This document shows, piece after piece, positions 8,496 through 17,279 of a stretch of 64,000 nucleotides of DNA. The DNA lies in the NCBI RefSeq assembly GCF_000425305.1, contig NZ_KE384346.1, forward strand, positions 60,919 to 124,918. Reading direction: 5' to 3'. The notes beneath the pieces were generated by a model that had not been told where the DNA came from, searched no databases, and was given only the letters and a program-made list of their open reading frames with translations. The stretch comes from Psychroserpens burtonensis DSM 12212 (GTDB taxonomy: Bacteria; Bacteroidota; Bacteroidia; Flavobacteriales; Flavobacteriaceae). Numbering within the stretch: position 1 is the first letter of the stretch; each line of letters starts with the position of its first letter. The translations under genes were made by a program, and so were the position numbers.

Positions 8496-8767
8496 GCAGT
8501 GAACCAAATTCTTCTTTTTCGAAGAATTTGAGTGAATCGCTAATCCCGAATTTATTTCGGGATCTCAGCGAACCATTTTACAGCTATCGAGTTCACGACG
8601 TTAATTGTGAGACCATCGCTTATCCCGAACTTGCTTGGGAATTTTAAAGAGCCAAGTATTGCTCATCGCAAAACTTGAGTGAATTGCTTATACCGAACCG
8701 GTCAGAGCATCCTTAAAAAGGAATCATATTATAGCGTTTGAACATCGTTCAAATTCTGATTATAAAT
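8496..8767. repeat. Intergenic stretch with hairpins and degenerate repeats
   Basis: No gene. Two perfect inverted repeats stand out: AAATTCTTC/GAAGAATTT at 8506-8529 and ATCCCGAA/TTCGGGAT at 8543-8563. The motif GCTwATCCCGAA recurs in decayed form near 8620-8640 and 8690-8700, each preceded by GTGAAT- or GAGACC-like sequence, so this looks like three worn copies of an intergenic hairpin element. The first hairpin could also act as a weak terminator for the PPIase gene. Confidence 0.55.
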
Positions 8768-8800
8768 AAAAAAAGCACCAATACAATTGGTGCTTTTTTT
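8768..8800. terminator. Bidirectional rho-independent terminator
   Basis: A 15-bp stem AAAAAAAGCACCAAT / ATTGGTGCTTTTTTT with a 3-nt ACA loop and T-runs on both strands, between the PPIase gene and the gene remnant on the minus strand. Confidence 0.85.
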
Positions 8801-8823
8801 ATACTTTAATGTTAAATTTAATC

Positions 8824-9220
8824 CTAGTTATAGGTCAGATTCACAGTTAACTCAGCAGTTTTTGTATCGAAACAACCTTGTACCTTGAGTTTCTATTGTT
8901 ATTTTCTGTAATATATAAATCATCGATAAGCGTAAAGTCGTTTCTAGAGATATAATCATTTAGATCCACTAGCTGTCTGTCAATTATAAATTTTGATACT
9001 TTTTTGTTGTCTTTACATGGACAATCTATGGACATAACTTCTGGACTATTTACGCCAGTTCTCAACTCGATATTATCGATATTAAATACTCGGCAAGATT
9101 GCGCGTTGTATGTGATTTTTCGAAGAGATGTAAGCTGTCATAAAGTGCTGAAATACACGCAATAATGACGCTTATGCCTATCATTACTTTTTTAATCCTG
9201 TAGGTTTTGTTTAAAAACAC
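8824..9220 (-). pseudogene. Frameshifted remnant of a small membrane-anchored protein
   Basis: Three reading frames join into one plausible protein. From about 9220 (GTG, or ATG at 9184) the first frame gives a hydrophobic segment IGISVIIACISALYDSL. From about 9140 a second frame reads TYNAQSCRVFNIDNIELRTG and continues through 8847-9065 (with a CPCKD motif). Near 8895 a third frame gives LKVQGCFDTKTAELTVNLTY and stops at 8824. Each frame is protein-like only in its own section and stops soon after it. I infer two frameshifts in a gene of about 125 codons. Family unknown. Sequencing errors could mimic this. Confidence 0.6.
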
Positions 9221-9289
9221 TTGATACTCCTAATTTATAATATGAATTTTTATGCAGTACTAAACGAGTATTTGAAGTTAAAGACTAAA

Positions 9290-9321
9290 AAAAAAGCACT
9301 CAATTATTAGAGTGCTTTTTT
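9290..9321. terminator. Bidirectional rho-independent terminator
   Basis: Stem AAAAAAGCACTC / GAGTGCTTTTTT with an 8-nt loop. It lies 12 bp past the serine hydrolase stop (minus strand) and also upstream of the gene remnant. Confidence 0.85.
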
Positions 9322-9333
9322 GAGTATGTCATG

Positions 9334-11127
9334 TTATTTTCGTTTTGCTACAAACGTACCATTGGGTTGAATCATTTTTATTTCACCTATTGTACCATCT
9401 TCAGATTCTAAAAATTCGATTTTATAACCTTCTAAAGTTTTAAATGAGAATTTATGTTTAGCGGTAGGGATTTGTTCATATTCTGGCTGGCCGTTGACAA
9501 ATATATAGAGCACCTCTTTTTTAATATAAACTTTGATTTCTGTCCCGGCAATGTCGTATTCTCCAGTATACATCTCTAGTGTTTTTGTTTCTACGTCAAT
9601 AGTATTTGGAGTGCGGTCAAATTTAATAGCGCTTAACATTGGTTCAAGTTGAATATCGACATCTGAAATATCACCGGCGACATTAGTCACAAAATGTACT
9701 TTAAGACCTTCTCCATATTCTGTAGTATCTACTTTATTCTCGACTACAGATATTAATTCAAAGGTGTCATAATGTACGTGATTTAAGTACGCTTTTTCTT
9801 TATTGAGTTCGGTGAACAGGGAGTCATTTACTAATTCAATTTTAAATGTACCATATCCTTTATTTGAATAACTACCCGAATAATCTAAAGAGATGTGAGA
9901 GGGTTTAGTGTTTTTTACAGTTGATGTTTCTTTGGTGTCTTCTGTAGATTTTTCAGCTTCCTTTGCCTTTTCTTGAGCATCTGTATAACGCTGTAACCAA
10001 TTGGTAGTTTCTCCTCCAATTAAGCGATCTGCAATTGTATTTCTTACAAGTCCTGTAGCTGCAGATCCATCTGTATTAACAAGAACGACAATACCTATTT
10101 TTTTAGCTGGGTAAAATGCAGTACTCGCTCTAAAACCGTTAATAGCGCCACCATGTTCTACTCTGTAGTTTCCTCGATATGAGGACAACGCCCAACCATA
10201 ACCATAATTAGCAAAATGCATGTCTGGTAAATCCTCGTCTGGTAGAGCAGCATCAATGACCATTTGAGAGCTTAAAGCTTCGCTTAAATAACGCTCTGGG
10301 ATTATTTCTTTATCGTTATATTTTCCATTGTTAACCCATGTAATGAGCCATTTACTCATATCATTAACACTACTGTTAATACTTCCTGCAGGCGACATTG
10401 CTGCGATATCATAATAATCTGTTTTTACAATGCTATCATTTTTTACTTCATAACCTAGAGAGGCATTACTTGCTGATTTCATTTCTCCAATACTCACATT
10501 GGTTCTTGACATCTCTAATGGTTTTAAGAAATGCTCTCGAATGTTATCTTCCCAACTTTTACCAGATATGCGCTCTGCAATTACGCCTTGCACCAAGAAC
10601 ATAAAGTTATTATAATACCATTTCTGTCTAATTCCTGTAAACGGCTCTTGATATTTGATGCGACTAATTAAACTGTCTTTGTCGTGTGACGGAAACACAT
10701 ACCAAGAACCATCGTGTCTCGGAAGTCCTGTGCTATGTCTCATAAGATCCTTAATAATAATATTATTATTCATATCATTATTGTAAAACTCTAATTCTGG
10801 AATATACATTCTTGGGTTGTCATTAAAGGATAATTTATCATCAGCTCTTAATTTACCTAGTACAGCAGCTGTGAATGCTTTTGTACAGGAGCCAATAGCA
10901 AATAAGGTATTGGCATCTACAGGGACTTTATTTTCAAAGTCTCTATAGCCAAAACCTTGGGCATAAATGACTTTATCGCCTTCAACAACTGCAACAGCAA
11001 AACCTGCTGTATTGGTTGCTTCAAGAATTTTGTTCAAATCTTTTTCTATATTTTTAAGTCGTTTGTCTTGTGCATTAATTGAGAAAATGACAAAGAAACC
11101 CAATGTGAGTAAAATTAATTTTTTCAT
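9334..11127 (-). CDS. Secreted serine hydrolase, beta-lactamase/penicillin-binding family
   Basis: A class C beta-lactamase-fold hydrolase exported by Sec (signal peptide 1-19 ending SINA/Q). The catalytic SxxK is S80-C-T-K83, the YxN motif is Y172-N-N174, and HGG takes the place of KTG at about residue 327. These define the serine hydrolase domain (about 30-380). A charged linker (EKAKEAEKSTEDTKETS) leads into a C-terminal beta-rich domain (about 415-597) like those found on other members of this family. Length 597. Substrate unknown; such proteins act as esterases, peptidases or D-amino-acid hydrolases rather than true beta-lactamases. Confidence 0.85.
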   Translation of the reverse strand: MKKLILLTLGFFVIFSINAQDKRLKNIEKDLNKILEATNTAGFAVAVVEGDKVIYAQGFGYRDFENKVPVDANTLFAIGSCTKAFTAAVLGKLRADDKLSFNDNPRMYIPELEFYNNDMNNNIIIKDLMRHSTGLPRHDGSWYVFPSHDKDSLISRIKYQEPFTGIRQKWYYNNFMFLVQGVIAERISGKSWEDNIREHFLKPLEMSRTNVSIGEMKSASNASLGYEVKNDSIVKTDYYDIAAMSPAGSINSSVNDMSKWLITWVNNGKYNDKEIIPERYLSEALSSQMVIDAALPDEDLPDMHFANYGYGWALSSYRGNYRVEHGGAINGFRASTAFYPAKKIGIVVLVNTDGSAATGLVRNTIADRLIGGETTNWLQRYTDAQEKAKEAEKSTEDTKETSTVKNTKPSHISLDYSGSYSNKGYGTFKIELVNDSLFTELNKEKAYLNHVHYDTFELISVVENKVDTTEYGEGLKVHFVTNVAGDISDVDIQLEPMLSAIKFDRTPNTIDVETKTLEMYTGEYDIAGTEIKVYIKKEVLYIFVNGQPEYEQIPTAKHKFSFKTLEGYKIEFLESEDGTIGEIKMIQPNGTFVAKRK

Positions 11128-11324
11128 TGTATTGATTATTTACGTTAGAATAGATACTGTATTGGTAGCTTTGGAGCTTGTTAAGTTACTCAATTCTTCA
11201 TTTATTTTACAACTCATCTTAAAAAAATCACAGTTCGGTCATTCCTTTTTTTTAAATGACGATGTCTATTAGATATTTGTCTCATCAATCAAGCTGTAAC
11301 AGTTTCAGCCTAAAACAAAAAATT

Positions 11325-11747
11325 ATGGGAACCTTAGTTAAGTTTTTTATTCTGTTTTTATTTAGTCAATTACTAAATGCGCAAACAGTATCTGGATACG
11401 ATATTATAGTAAAAATTAATAATCTTGAGAGTAACCAAGGAAAAGTATATGTTGAAATCTACGACTCTCAGGAGGCCTTTTTAAATAAAGGATTAAAATC
11501 AACTGTGGTTAAAATAACAGAGAAGAGCTGTGACGTTACATTTAAAAATATCCCAAAAGGTATTTATGCGATCTCGATGTTTCATGATAAGAATGACAAC
11601 AATAAAATGGATACTAATTTTCTTGGTATTCCAATTGAAGACTATGGTTGTTCAAATAATGCAAAAGGATTTATGGGTCCGCCAAAATGGGAAGACGCAA
11701 AATTTGAAGTAAATGATAAATCAATAACACAAACTATAACACTGTAA
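11325..11747 (+). CDS. DUF2141 family secreted protein
   Basis: The 140-residue product starts at the ATG at 11325, which gives a clean signal peptide (MGTLVKFFILFLFSQLLNAQ); the frame is open upstream to 11256 but that part is not protein-like. The body has the DUF2141 pattern: an opening beta strand (YDIIVKINNLES), G-KVYVEIYDS, and the conserved FHDKNDNNKMDTNFLGIP-EDYGCSNNA segment. Function unknown; periplasmic or outer surface. First gene of the operon ending with the LytTR regulator; the next start is only 4 nt after its stop. Confidence 0.85.
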   Translation: MGTLVKFFILFLFSQLLNAQTVSGYDIIVKINNLESNQGKVYVEIYDSQEAFLNKGLKSTVVKITEKSCDVTFKNIPKGIYAISMFHDKNDNNKMDTNFLGIPIEDYGCSNNAKGFMGPPKWEDAKFEVNDKSITQTITL

Positions 11748-11751
11748 TATC

Positions 11752-12375
11752 ATGCAAAAATTAATACTCATCACAATTATTTTAGTATCAGGTTTTACAT
11801 CTGCACAAACCAATTACGAAAAAGGAATGGAAAAGGCTTTTGCACTTTGGCAAGATCAAAAAATAGATGAAGCAGAGAATATGTTTGAGCGTATTTCTAA
11901 TGCTGAATCTAAAGAGTGGCTTCCTCATTATTATATAGCACAAATAAATAGTATAAAAAGCTGGAATATTAAAGATGATAATATATTGAAAGCACAGTTA
12001 GGAAAAGCTCAAGAACATTTAAATAGCGCTATTTCATTAAGTAAAGAGAATCCTGAAATTCTAGTTATGCAAGCACAAGTTTTAACTAATTGGGTTGCGT
12101 TTGATGGGATGACCTACGGAATGAAATACTCAGGAAAAATAACCGAACTATATAGCAAAGCAGAAAAGCTATCACCAAATAATCCAAGAGTTATGTATTG
12201 TAAAGCAGAATGGGCAATGAATAGCGCTAAATATTTTGGACAGGATACAACACCATATTGTGATGCGATAGAAAAATCTATTAAACTTTTTACTAACTTT
12301 AAACCAGAAAGCAGCTTATACCCAACTTGGGGAAAAGATCGTGCTGAGCAAGGTGCTAAATCATGTAAAGAATAA
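11752..12375 (+). CDS. Secreted TPR-like repeat protein
   Basis: A 207-residue protein with a signal peptide (MQKLILITIILVSGFTSAQ) and helical repeats of tetratricopeptide type (EKGMEKAFALWQDQKIDEAENMFE; LGKAQEHLNSAISLSKENPEI; YSKAEKLSPNNPRVMYCKAEWAM). Probably a periplasmic scaffolding protein with no catalytic site. It sits between the DUF2141 gene and the histidine kinase with gaps of 4 and 7 nt, so the three are co-transcribed. Confidence 0.8.
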   Translation: MQKLILITIILVSGFTSAQTNYEKGMEKAFALWQDQKIDEAENMFERISNAESKEWLPHYYIAQINSIKSWNIKDDNILKAQLGKAQEHLNSAISLSKENPEILVMQAQVLTNWVAFDGMTYGMKYSGKITELYSKAEKLSPNNPRVMYCKAEWAMNSAKYFGQDTTPYCDAIEKSIKLFTNFKPESSLYPTWGKDRAEQGAKSCKE

Positions 12376-12382
12376 ATCAATT

Positions 12383-13729
12383 ATGACAAAAACATTAAGA
12401 AAAATCATTATTACTGTCATCATTGGATGCATCGTATTTGTTGTAGGAAAGGCTCTATCAGGAGGGTTTAATTTTAAAACAATCAATGATTTTTTAATTG
12501 ATTTTGGGTTTTATCAACTGTATTCTTTTATTCTAGGTTATTCTAATATGACATTCTTTGATTATATGGAGCGTCGCAGTTGGAAAAAAGGTGATACCAT
12601 TAAACGTCTCATGGTTGGAGTCATTGGCGCTATCATTATCACGCTAATTGGATTATTTCTTATCAGAGTTGGGCAAGCAATGTTGTATAGAGGATATACT
12701 TTTGAAGAGTTTTTAGCGTATGATTCTTGGCAAGGTTATTCTTTCGGTTTATGGATCACGCTAACGATAATTTCAGTATTTCACGTCATATACTTTTATA
12801 ATCGTTATCAAAAGAATAAAATCAAAGAACAAAAAGTCATTGCAGGTGCCGCAAATGCGACGTTTGATGCCTTAAAAAATCAGTTAGATCCACATTTTTT
12901 ATTCAATAGTTTAAATGTACTAACAAGTTTAATAGAAGAGAATCCAAAAAATGCTCAAAAGTTCACAACGTCTTTATCAAAAGTATATCGATACGTTTTA
13001 GAACAAAAGAATAAAGACTTAATACCTGTAGATGAGGAATTGAACTTTGCTAGGACGTATATGTCGCTTTTAAAAATGCGTTTTGAGGATAGTATTATTT
13101 TTGAAATTCCAGATCATGCTACCAATCCAGAGAGTAAAGTAGTACCATTATCTCTTCAGTTATTATTAGAGAACGCGGTAAAGCATAATATGGTAACAAG
13201 CAGTAAGCCCTTGCACATTAAAATTTATGAAAAAGAAGGGATGCTCATTGTTGAGAATAACCTTCAGCCAAAACAAATTGTAAAAAAGAGTAGTGGCGTT
13301 GGATTAGAAAACATCAAGCAACGGTATCAATTATTATCAAACAAAACCGTATCAATCAATCAACAAGCAACCCGTTTTGCAGTCGCAATACCAATGCTTA
13401 CCAAACAAGTAACCATCATGAGATCAATAGAGCCACAAACACAATACGACGACAGATATGTAAGAGCACGTAAGCGTGTTGAAGAGATGAAAGAATTTTA
13501 TTATAGTTTAATTTCTTATTGTATCGTCATCCCCTTTTTATTCTTTATTTGGCTTCGTTACACACCAAATACGATCCAATGGTTTTGGTTTCCAATGTTT
13601 GGTTGGGGAATAGGATTAGCATTTCATGCCTACAAAGTGTACGTCAATGACGGCGTGTTAGGTAACGGTTGGGAAAAACGTAAAATTGAAAAACTTATGC
13701 GTGAAGAAGATGAGCAACGTTGGAATTAA
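12383..13729 (+). CDS. LytS-type sensor histidine kinase with C-terminal 2TM module
   Basis: Membrane sensor kinase, partner of the LytTR regulator at 14808. Four N-terminal hydrophobic segments (about 8-140) precede a His_kinase domain with the phospho-acceptor H171 in LDPHFLFNSLN, then an ATPase domain (LLLENAVKHN, SGVGLENIKQRY). After about residue 345 an extra 100-residue module follows (DDRYVRARKRVEEMKEFYYSL..., two membrane helices, then WGIGLAFHAYKV and GWEKRKIEKLM). This is the same 2TM module that stands alone in the next three genes. The ATG at 12383 is used because the frame upstream overlaps the previous gene. Confidence 0.88.
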   Translation: MTKTLRKIIITVIIGCIVFVVGKALSGGFNFKTINDFLIDFGFYQLYSFILGYSNMTFFDYMERRSWKKGDTIKRLMVGVIGAIIITLIGLFLIRVGQAMLYRGYTFEEFLAYDSWQGYSFGLWITLTIISVFHVIYFYNRYQKNKIKEQKVIAGAANATFDALKNQLDPHFLFNSLNVLTSLIEENPKNAQKFTTSLSKVYRYVLEQKNKDLIPVDEELNFARTYMSLLKMRFEDSIIFEIPDHATNPESKVVPLSLQLLLENAVKHNMVTSSKPLHIKIYEKEGMLIVENNLQPKQIVKKSSGVGLENIKQRYQLLSNKTVSINQQATRFAVAIPMLTKQVTIMRSIEPQTQYDDRYVRARKRVEEMKEFYYSLISYCIVIPFLFFIWLRYTPNTIQWFWFPMFGWGIGLAFHAYKVYVNDGVLGNGWEKRKIEKLMREEDEQRWN

Positions 13730-13743
13730 AAAAACTGAATATC

Positions 13744-14076
13744 ATGGAAGAATTTACAAAAGCACACAACTATAAAAAAGTAAAAGATAAAGTAGATAAT
13801 CTTAGAGCGTTTTATCTACATTTCACGGGTTATCTTGTTTTTAATACAACCATAACTACTATCAAGATCATTGATGATTTAGATGAAGGAAAAACATTGC
13901 AGGAAGCTTTATTTGACTTTGGAACAGTAGCTATTTGGCTAATCTGGGGAATAGGAATAGCATTTCACGCATTTTCAGTTTTTGGGTTTGATTACTTCTT
14001 AGGCAAAAACTGGGAAAGAAGAAAGCTTCAAGAATGTATGGAAGAGGAAGAACGTATTTTAAATCAGAAAGAATAA
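13744..14076 (+). CDS. 2TM domain protein (first of three)
   Basis: A 110-residue protein consisting of one 2TM module: an amphipathic N-terminal helix (YKKVKDKVDNLRAFYLHF), two membrane helices with the conserved WGIGIAFHAFSVFG motif in the second, and the C-terminal signature GKNWERRKLQECM. A TTG-initiated frame extends 24 nt into the kinase gene, but the ATG at 13744 matches the start of its paralogues. Function unknown; the fusion of the same module to the kinase suggests it interacts with or tunes the signalling complex in the membrane. Confidence 0.82.
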   Translation: MEEFTKAHNYKKVKDKVDNLRAFYLHFTGYLVFNTTITTIKIIDDLDEGKTLQEALFDFGTVAIWLIWGIGIAFHAFSVFGFDYFLGKNWERRKLQECMEEEERILNQKE

Positions 14077-14082
14077 AATATC

Positions 14083-14421
14083 ATGGAAAACAATATAGAA
14101 CCCTTCGGAAATAATAAGGCTCAAAGAGCTTGGGAAAAAGAAGAAGCCTATTTAAGAGCTCAGAAAAAAGTAAAAGCTATCATGGGTTTTTATTGGCACC
14201 TAGCATCTTATGTGATTGTGAATTTATTCCTAATCATTTTGATAACTACTAGTGGTGGACGGCTTTTTAGCTTCGGAACATTCTCTACAGCATTTTTTTG
14301 GGGAATCGGACTAGCATTTCACTTTATGGGTGTTTTTGGTCCAAGTTTTTTCTTTGGAAAGCATTGGGAAGAGCGTAAGATTAAAGAGTTGATGGACAAG
14401 GATACAAACAATTGGGAATAA
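14083..14421 (+). CDS. 2TM domain protein (second of three)
   Basis: 112 residues, same plan as its neighbour: AYLRAQKKVKAIMGFYWHLASY, two membrane helices, WGIGLAFHFMGVFG, then GKHWEERKIKELMDKD. It is 6 nt downstream of the first copy, and its stop codon overlaps the next ATG by one base (TAATG), so translation is coupled. Confidence 0.82.
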   Translation: MENNIEPFGNNKAQRAWEKEEAYLRAQKKVKAIMGFYWHLASYVIVNLFLIILITTSGGRLFSFGTFSTAFFWGIGLAFHFMGVFGPSFFFGKHWEERKIKELMDKDTNNWE

Positions 14422-14744
14422 TGGAAAACAATAGAATTTATCATAAAGAACGCTACCAAATTGCAGCTAAACGCGTAAAACGAATTAAAGGCTTTTACAC
14501 ACATGCATTGATTTATATAGTAGTGAATCTAGTTTTTGTTTATATCAATATTGAAAATTTAGAGGATGGTGAAAGCTATTTTCAATGGCGAAATTTTATC
14601 ACATTCTCTTTTTGGGGAATAGGTTTATTATCACATGCTGGTTCTGTATTTTTACCAAGTTTGATTTTTGGTAAAAATTGGGAAAGCAAGAAAATCAAAG
14701 AGTTTATGGATAAAGATTCTAATGAGATTGACCGTTACGAATAA
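14421..14744 (+). CDS. 2TM domain protein (third of three)
   Basis: 107 residues: YQIAAKRVKRIKGFYTHALI, two membrane helices, WGIGLLSHAGSVF and GKNWESKKIKEFMDKDS. The ATG at 14421 is chosen over an upstream TTG because it forms the TAATG overlap with the previous gene and matches the start of the second copy (MENN). The response regulator follows after 63 bp. Confidence 0.82.
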   Translation: MENNRIYHKERYQIAAKRVKRIKGFYTHALIYIVVNLVFVYINIENLEDGESYFQWRNFITFSFWGIGLLSHAGSVFLPSLIFGKNWESKKIKEFMDKDSNEIDRYE

Positions 14745-14807
14745 TTATAATATAGCATCACAACGTATCAAAATTAAATTAATAACCCATCAGAAAAATC
14801 TATATAA

Positions 14808-15563
14808 ATGAGTATCATCATCATAGAAGACGAAAAACCATCAGCAAGACGTTTGCAACGAATGTTGACCTTATTAGATATGGAAGCAGAGACCATGTTG
14901 CATTCTGTAGAAGAATCTATCGCGTGGTTTCAAAATAATGAACATCCAGATTTGATATTTTTAGACATTCAACTTAGTGATGGTTTATCGTTTGAGATTT
15001 TCGAAACTATTGACATTAAATCTGCAGTGATTTTTACAACAGCCTATGATGAATATGCGCTTCAAGCTTTTAAATTGAATAGTATTGACTACCTACTAAA
15101 ACCAATTGACGAAGATGATTTGGCGATAGCAGTTTCAAAATATAATGGGCGTGTAGCACAACAACAGTCGGTTACTTTAGATTTTGATGATATTAAGAAG
15201 TTATTGGTTAATCCTATAGAGCGCGAGTATAAAAAACGGTTTTCGGTAAAAGTTGGTCAGCATTTAAAGTTGATTAATATCGATGATATAGAATGTTTTT
15301 ACAGTGAAAACAAAGGCACTTATGCGTTTACTTCGGAAGGTAGAAATTACTTGCTAGACACGACATTAGAGCAACTTGAAGACGAGTTAGAGCCTCACAA
15401 ATTTTTTAGAATTAGTAGAAAGTTTTACGTCAATGTAAATGCTATTAAAGATATGGTGAGTTATACGAACTCCAGACTTCAAATTAAATTGAAGACTTAT
15501 AAAGAGCACGACGTGATTGTTGCTAGAGAACGCGTAAAAGATTTTAAAGAGTGGTTGTCTTAA
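14808..15563 (+). CDS. LytTR-family response regulator
   Basis: Transcription regulator phosphorylated by the upstream kinase. The receiver domain (1-120) has the acidic pair E8/D9, phospho-acceptor D53 in IFLDIQL, T77 in the FTTAYDEYA motif and K98 in YLLKPID. The C-terminal LytTR DNA-binding domain (about 145-250) has FSVKVGQHLKLINIDDIECFYSE and KFFRISRKFYVNVNAI. Length 251, normal for the family. The last gene of the plus-strand operon; it ends on the end of the J-domain-like gene, which is read from the other strand. Confidence 0.92.
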   Translation: MSIIIIEDEKPSARRLQRMLTLLDMEAETMLHSVEESIAWFQNNEHPDLIFLDIQLSDGLSFEIFETIDIKSAVIFTTAYDEYALQAFKLNSIDYLLKPIDEDDLAIAVSKYNGRVAQQQSVTLDFDDIKKLLVNPIEREYKKRFSVKVGQHLKLINIDDIECFYSENKGTYAFTSEGRNYLLDTTLEQLEDELEPHKFFRISRKFYVNVNAIKDMVSYTNSRLQIKLKTYKEHDVIVARERVKDFKEWLS

Positions 15564-15988
15564 AAAACATCAAAGATATCACCTAAAGAATCTCCTAAAC
15601 CGTCAAGTAAGTCTTCTGTGCCGGAAAGTAGACCACTAAACCCAACGTCTAAGAACAGATCAAGTACTAGTAATTCACTGAGAGCGCTATTCTAATAGCA
15701 TTCAGATTTTGTTTCAGATTCTTTTTTCCAATCTCGGTACTGTTCTTCCAGTCTAGGCTCATGAATAATTACGGATTTATTGTTTTCAGTAGAAAAAAGC
15801 ATTTTATCATAAGCGTCACGTTTTTTTAGGTTTGATAACATATCAAAACCTTCAACTAGCAAGTCAAAATGTGCTCTAGCTCCTTCAGATGTATTATTAT
15901 CTGAATGATATCTAAATGCTTTCTTAATTGTATTTAAATCTGCTATTTTTTCAATCTTTAATACATCATAGTAATTTGTTAATTCCAT
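15560..15988 (-). pseudogene. J-domain-like gene interrupted by an in-frame amber stop
   Basis: Codons 1-98 (to the TAG at 15692-15694) read as a J-domain-like helical protein: NYYDVLKIEKIADLNTIKKAF, then FDLLVEGFDMLSNLKKRDAYD. In the same frame, after the TAG, another 43 codons run to a TAA at 15560-15562 and are strongly protein-like (ALSELLVLDLFLDVG, then a Gly/Leu/Asp-rich tail GLGDSLGDIFDVF) as in C-terminal tails of small J-domain proteins. The J domain is also damaged: the HPD tripeptide reads HSD, and about five residues of helix II (the KLALK part) are missing. The full frame of 143 codons overlaps the LytTR gene by 4 bp tail to tail. Confidence 0.65.
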
Positions 15989-15995
15989 GATTTTA

Positions 15996-17015
15996 TTATT
16001 CTGAAAAGTAAGCTTCTACTTTAGATTTGAAGTTTTGATTATCATCCACAAAAAGTAATAATTTAGTGAATGTCTTTGGCTTTCCGTAGATAAAGTCTAA
16101 TTGTTGAGGTGATTTTAAATAAATCACAATATTGCTCTGTTCTAACTCTCCTAAAAGAGATAACGTTTTCGTGCCTTTCTCCTTGTCAAAATCTGATGAA
16201 TTTATTATTTCAATGCGATCAATAGCGTCATAAGGAATAGTAGTTTCACTTAAGATGCCAAAGCGTAATTGTAGATGGTGTTCGTTAATAGTGATAGGTC
16301 TTTTAGGTACCGATCTAATAATGCCAATTAATTGAAGTGCAGAATATATACTCAAACCAGTAAGAACCCAAGCTAGAGTGGGACTCCATTTTGCTGAAAT
16401 AATATGAACGGTAATCATTTCAATACCAACAACGAGAATCAATGCACTAAGGGTTGATAAAATACCAGACCCTTTATAATTAGAAAACTCATTGTCTTTT
16501 AATATGGTTTTTTTGAAATTAAAAAAACCGTAATAGATGAGTGCTACTTCATTGGCTACTAATTTGGCCACGTTCTTGGGGAATAACGATGCGCAATACG
16601 TTACTAAAGCACTATAAAAATCCTGATGATAATTTACCGATGTTTTATAAAGGGTTCTCGCTTTTCTAACCTTAATTATAATAACAGCTAATACACTTAA
16701 TTCTATGATAGGGATTAACCAAGTTTTAGATAGACTGAGTAGGTCTTGGTTTTCTGAAGGAATGGTATAGGACGCAATCACAATACATAGAATTAGAAAA
16801 GGCGCTACTGTAACATTTGAGATACTTCGTTTTCTAATGAGTAAGAAATATAGGATTGGAATTGTAATCATAAAATCAATAGTCACAAAGGGGGATAGGA
16901 AACTTTGATGGACAGAAAATAAACTGGTATTGGTTAGAAATACTAATAGTATTAAAAGCGCTAATGGGATTATAAAAGCTATTGTATTTTTTTGAAATGT
17001 AGAAGTTTTAGTCAT
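15996..17015 (-). CDS. Conserved membrane protein, function unknown
   Basis: 339 residues with about eight hydrophobic segments in two groups (about 10-125 and 185-245) around a soluble loop, and a C-terminal cytoplasmic part of about 100 residues (from LRFGILSETTIPYDAIDRIEI) that resembles a bacterial PH-like beta domain. No catalytic motif seen. It lies 7 bp upstream of the broken J-domain-like gene and probably shared its transcript. The family could not be named. Confidence 0.7.
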   Translation of the reverse strand: MTKTSTFQKNTIAFIIPLALLILLVFLTNTSLFSVHQSFLSPFVTIDFMITIPILYFLLIRKRSISNVTVAPFLILCIVIASYTIPSENQDLLSLSKTWLIPIIELSVLAVIIIKVRKARTLYKTSVNYHQDFYSALVTYCASLFPKNVAKLVANEVALIYYGFFNFKKTILKDNEFSNYKGSGILSTLSALILVVGIEMITVHIISAKWSPTLAWVLTGLSIYSALQLIGIIRSVPKRPITINEHHLQLRFGILSETTIPYDAIDRIEIINSSDFDKEKGTKTLSLLGELEQSNIVIYLKSPQQLDFIYGKPKTFTKLLLFVDDNQNFKSKVEAYFSE

Positions 17016-17279
17016 GCCTATCTCGCTTTTATACAGTTGTCTATTGGACGAGTTTTAAGTTAAAATGTTACGTTTTTTTACACTAAAACTCTAAAACGAC
17101 TGATCTACTTAAATAGGTACCCAAGCCTAATATAAGTTTTAGTTTTTAAAAACTAAAGGATAGCTGCTAAACTTAAATGTAACCTTGACGTTATTTAATG
17201 TGTTACGAGTAGGTCGGTTTTTGTTAAGATTGGATAATCTATCCTTAAAATGCTAACATAAGATTTGTGAAGTCATAAA

